Source of the DNA: DASZIT01 sp036489495
GTDB lineage: Bacteria > Actinomycetota > Acidimicrobiia > Acidimicrobiales > RAAP-2
Direction of reading: 5' to 3'
DNA: 8,288 bases
NCBI GenBank assembly: GCA_036489495.1
Contig: DASXFR010000143.1
Span: 1 to 8,288 of the forward strand
Position numbers and translations under genes: made by a program. Below are positions 6,552-8,288 of the stretch, in pieces. Each line of letters begins with the position of its first letter. Positions within the stretch are counted from its first letter, which is position 1. The notes beneath the pieces were generated by a model. The model was not told where the DNA came from. It searched no databases and saw only the letters and a list, made by a program, of their open reading frames with translations.

Positions 6552-6905
6552 ATGGATCCGCAGCCTCGCCAGGTACCGACACTGAACTCCGAGCCCTCCG
6601 GAGCTGGGGATTGGCCGGCCCGGGGCGCCGACCTGGTCGAGACACTGGTCAGCCTCCTCCGGGACAAGACGGTGCGGCCCCTGACCCTGGTGGCCCGGGT
6701 CGTGGTCTTCGGCATCATCGTGTTCGCGGCGGCGGTGACCACCGTGACCCTCGGATCGATCGCCCTGGTGCGCCTGCTGACCGTGTACGCCTTCGCCGGC
6801 CGGGTGTGGGCGTCCGACTTCCTGATCGGGGCGGTGTTCGTGGCCATTGGCGTCATCGCCTGGAGCCTGCGGACCGACCGCAAGGCGGCGAGGTCGGCCA
6901 AATGA
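6552..6905 (+). CDS. Small two-helix membrane protein, function unknown
   Basis: I do not recognise this family. From ATG 6552 the product is 117 aa. It has a Pro-rich hydrophilic N-terminus of about 35 residues, a basic segment (RDKTVRPL), a long hydrophobic stretch at about 45-75, an RLLTVYAFAGRVW linker, a second hydrophobic helix at about 89-105, and a basic end (RTDRKAARSAK). By the positive-inside rule both termini should be cytoplasmic, making a hairpin membrane protein. An in-frame ATG at 6504 would add 16 residues but lacks a ribosome binding site; 6552 is preferred for the TATCCT 6 bases upstream. The stop overlaps the trxB start by 4 bases (ATGA), so it is probably coupled to trxB. 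It occupies the position of rsmA, the anti-sigma gene, in mycobacteria, but there is no sigma gene beside it and its two-helix form does not look like a typical anti-sigma factor. Holin-like or accessory membrane roles are possible but unsupported. Confidence 0.75.
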   Translation: MDPQPRQVPTLNSEPSGAGDWPARGADLVETLVSLLRDKTVRPLTLVARVVVFGIIVFAAAVTTVTLGSIALVRLLTVYAFAGRVWASDFLIGAVFVAIGVIAWSLRTDRKAARSAK

Positions 6906-7867
6906 CCGAATCGAGGCAAGTCGTCATCATCGGGTCGGGCCCGGCCGGGCTGACCGCCGCCATCTACTCGTCCCGCGCCCGGCTGTCTCCGCTGGTCATC
7001 GAAGGTGAGCCCTCCTCCACCAGCGACCAGCCCGGCGGACAGCTGATGCTGACCACCGAGGTGGAGAACTATCCGGGGTTCGTCGACGGGATCATGGGCC
7101 CCGAGCTGATGCAGACCTTCCGGGAGCAAGCCGCCCGCTTCGGCACCGAGTTCGTCTCCGCCAAGGTCAGCCGGGTGGACCTGTCGGCCCGGCCGTTCGG
7201 GCTCTGGGTCGGCGATCCGAATGCCGACGAGCCCACCTACGCGGCCAACACCTTGATCATCGCCACCGGCGCCCAGTCGCTGATGCTCAACCTCCCCGAC
7301 GAAGAGCGGCTCCTCGGCTACGGGGTGTCCACTTGCGCCACCTGCGACGGCTTCTTCTTCCGGGAGAAGGCCATCGCGGTGGTCGGCGGCGGCGACTCCG
7401 CCCTCGAGGAGGCCCTGTTCCTCACCCGGTTCGCCAGTACGGTCACGGTGCTCCACCGGCGAGATTCCCTCCGTGCCTCCAAGCACATGCAGCACCGGGC
7501 CCTCGAACACCCGAAGATCTCCTTCCGTTGGAACACGGTGGTGGAGGGGGTGCTCGGAGAGGACAAGGTCTCCGGGGTCAGCCTCCGTGACGTCGCCACC
7601 GACGAGACCTCGACCCTGGACATCGCCGGGCTGTTCGTGGCCATCGGGCACGAGCCCAACACCTCGCTGTTCAAGGGCCAGCTGGAATTGCGGGACAACG
7701 GGTACATCCGCACCTTCGACGGCACCCGGACCAACGTCGAGGGGGTCTTCGCCTGCGGCGACGTCCAGGACCACGTCTACCGGCAGGCCGTCACCGCCGC
7801 CGGCTCGGGATGCATGGCCGCCATCGAGGCCGAACGCTGGCTCGAGGACCAAGCCGGGGGCCTCTGA
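6902..7867 (+). CDS. trxB: Thioredoxin reductase (NADPH)
   Basis: This FAD flavoenzyme passes electrons from NADPH to thioredoxin in the cytoplasm. The 321-aa product has the low-molecular-weight TrxR layout: an N-terminal FAD fold (IIGSGPAGLTAA, 9-20), PGGQLMLTTEVENYPGF (44-60), the redox pair C145/C148 in CATCDG, and an inserted NADPH domain with VVGGGDSALEEA (160-171) and HRRDSLRA (185-192), a pattern linked to NADPH preference. The second FAD segment is ACGDVQDHVYRQAVTAAGSG (284-303). All catalytic landmarks are intact. The ATG at 6902 overlaps the preceding stop (ATGA), with a modest GAGG at 6890-6893. Its partner trxA follows after 117 bases rather than being closely joined. Confidence 0.97.
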   Translation: MTESRQVVIIGSGPAGLTAAIYSSRARLSPLVIEGEPSSTSDQPGGQLMLTTEVENYPGFVDGIMGPELMQTFREQAARFGTEFVSAKVSRVDLSARPFGLWVGDPNADEPTYAANTLIIATGAQSLMLNLPDEERLLGYGVSTCATCDGFFFREKAIAVVGGGDSALEEALFLTRFASTVTVLHRRDSLRASKHMQHRALEHPKISFRWNTVVEGVLGEDKVSGVSLRDVATDETSTLDIAGLFVAIGHEPNTSLFKGQLELRDNGYIRTFDGTRTNVEGVFACGDVQDHVYRQAVTAAGSGCMAAIEAERWLEDQAGGL

Positions 7868-7895
7868 GCCCTCCGAATCGATCGTCCCTGGCCAC

Positions 7896-7921
7896 GGGAA
7901 TGAAACCGGCCCCGGGGGGTT
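7896..7921 (+). promoter_or_regulatory. Putative SigR/SigH-type (disulfide-stress) promoter for trxA
   Basis: GGGAAT (7896-7901) and GTT (7919-7921) are separated by 17 bases. The disulfide-stress ECF sigma factors SigR of Streptomyces and SigH of mycobacteria use a GGGAAT/GTT pattern with a spacer of about this length, and thioredoxin genes are known members of their regulons. Transcription would begin near 7928. The match is seen directly; sigma specificity is inferred, and no sigma gene is in the window. Confidence 0.5.
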
Positions 7922-7949
7922 GGTAGGGGTGCACCTGAAAATGTAGGGT
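7920..7949 (+). promoter_or_regulatory. Putative housekeeping promoter for trxA
   Basis: TTGGTA (7920-7925, four of six matches to TTGACA) is followed by 18 bases and TAGGGT (7944-7949, TANNNT). Transcription from about 7956 would leave a leader of about 29 bases carrying the trxA ribosome binding site. Its -35 overlaps the GTT of the SigR-like promoter. Confidence 0.4.
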
Positions 7950-7953
7950 GCAC
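7924..7953 (+). repeat. Direct repeat TAGGG(G)TGCAC in the trxA promoter region
   Basis: TAGGGGTGCAC at 7924-7934 recurs as TAGGGTGCAC at 7944-7953, with starts 20 bases apart (about two helical turns). Each copy contains the palindrome GTGCAC. The second copy covers the possible -10 of the housekeeping promoter. This could be a pair of operator sites on one face of the helix or duplicated -10-like hexamers. Confidence 0.45.
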
Positions 7954-7968
7954 GGTCGGCAAATGACC

Positions 7969-7976
7969 AGGAGGAG
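7969..7976 (+). promoter_or_regulatory. Strong ribosome binding site of trxA
   Basis: AGGAGGAG lies 8 bases before ATG 7985. It is the longest Shine-Dalgarno match in the window, fitting high expression of thioredoxin. Confidence 0.85.
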
Positions 7977-7984
7977 CACCACCC

Positions 7985-8288
7985 ATGAGCGATACGATCA
8001 CTACGTTGAGCGACGCTAGTTTTGACGAGCATGTCAAGGTCGCCGAAACGCCTGTGCTGGTGGACTTCTGGGCGGAGTGGTGTGGCCCGTGCAAGATGAT
8101 CGCTCCCGTGCTCGAACAGATCGCAGACGAGAACGTGGGCAAGGTTCAGGTCGCGAAGCTCAACATCGACGACAACCTGGACGTGACAAGACGGTTCGAA
8201 GTGATGAGCATTCCAACATTGATTCTCTTCAAGGACGGGGAGGCGAAGGTTCGGATCACCGGGGCCCGTGGCAAGGCTCAGCTTCTCC
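7985..8288 (+). CDS. trxA: Thioredoxin, truncated by the window end
   Basis: Thioredoxin is the cytoplasmic dithiol reductant recharged by TrxB. The visible 101 residues show the classical fold: VLVDFWAEWCGPCKMIAPVL with the active site W32-C33-G34-P35-C36, the N60-I-D-D segment, and the cis-proline P77 in MSIPTLILFKDG. Most of the usual 105-110 residues are present; only the last few residues and the stop lie beyond the window. The start is fixed by AGGAGGAG 8 bases upstream. Third-position G/C is about 76% (77 of 101 codons), with codons such as AGA, ACA, TTT and ATT that are rare in the neighbouring genes. This may reflect codon choice in a highly expressed gene. Confidence 0.96.
   Translation, partial: MSDTITTLSDASFDEHVKVAETPVLVDFWAEWCGPCKMIAPVLEQIADENVGKVQVAKLNIDDNLDVTRRFEVMSIPTLILFKDGEAKVRITGARGKAQLL

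Noticed and set aside
7856..7875. Possible terminator hairpin around the trxB stop (GGGCCTC / GAGCCC)
   Set aside because: The arms need a bulge, the loop would be one base, and no T-tract follows; not supportable as a terminator.
7904..7921. Hairpin AACC...GGTT around CCCCGGGG after trxB
   Set aside because: The inner CCCCGGGG leaves no loop and the flanks mismatch; the segment is better explained as the GC-rich spacer of the promoter.
6539..8032. 497-codon minus-strand open frame opposite the small membrane protein, trxB and the trxA start
   Set aside because: It runs across three supported plus-strand features and their control region, with no recognisable domain; trxB is certain on the other strand.

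Overview
The window is 8.3 kb of GC-rich, densely packed chromosomal DNA with strong G/C bias at third codon positions. Protein content and gene order match the conserved actinobacterial block pcnA / DUF6049 / murJ / ... / trxB / trxA, which in many actinobacteria lies near parAB, rnpA and dnaA at the chromosome origin. GTG starts, stop-start overlaps, putative leaderless starts and a short MurJ without a pseudokinase domain suggest a deep-branching actinobacterium, possibly of the Acidimicrobiia. That placement is inference from resemblance, not from a search.

Layout. A CCA-adding tRNA nucleotidyltransferase runs on the minus strand (18-1412); its stop codon sits in the loop of a perfect 7-bp hairpin. 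A divergent control region (about 1413-1543) holds back-to-back -10-like hexamers and an inverted repeat. On the plus strand follow a secreted, membrane-anchored DUF6049 protein (1544-3745), the lipid II flippase MurJ (3742-5679, 4-base overlap) with a Pro/Arg-rich tail of four 11-residue repeats, a DegV family fatty-acid-binding protein (5651-6493, overlapping murJ by 29 bases), an unrecognised two-helix membrane protein (6552-6905), thioredoxin reductase (6902-7867, 4-base overlap) and, after a 117-base gap with its own promoter signals, thioredoxin (7985 to the window end, truncated).

How the genes fit together. DUF6049 and MurJ are translationally coupled and probably both serve the cell envelope. 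DegV may connect fatty-acid supply to the same transcription unit. TrxB and TrxA form the NADPH-thioredoxin system, but trxA appears able to be transcribed separately: its upstream gap contains a good match to the disulfide-stress SigR/SigH promoter type, overlapping a possible housekeeping promoter.

Nothing here is a mobile element, CRISPR array, RNA gene or defence system, and I see no clearly new multi-gene system. The points worth a second look are the replacement of the usual sigM-rsmA pair by degV plus a small membrane protein, the MurJ tail repeats, the trxA promoter region and the divergent intergenic region.
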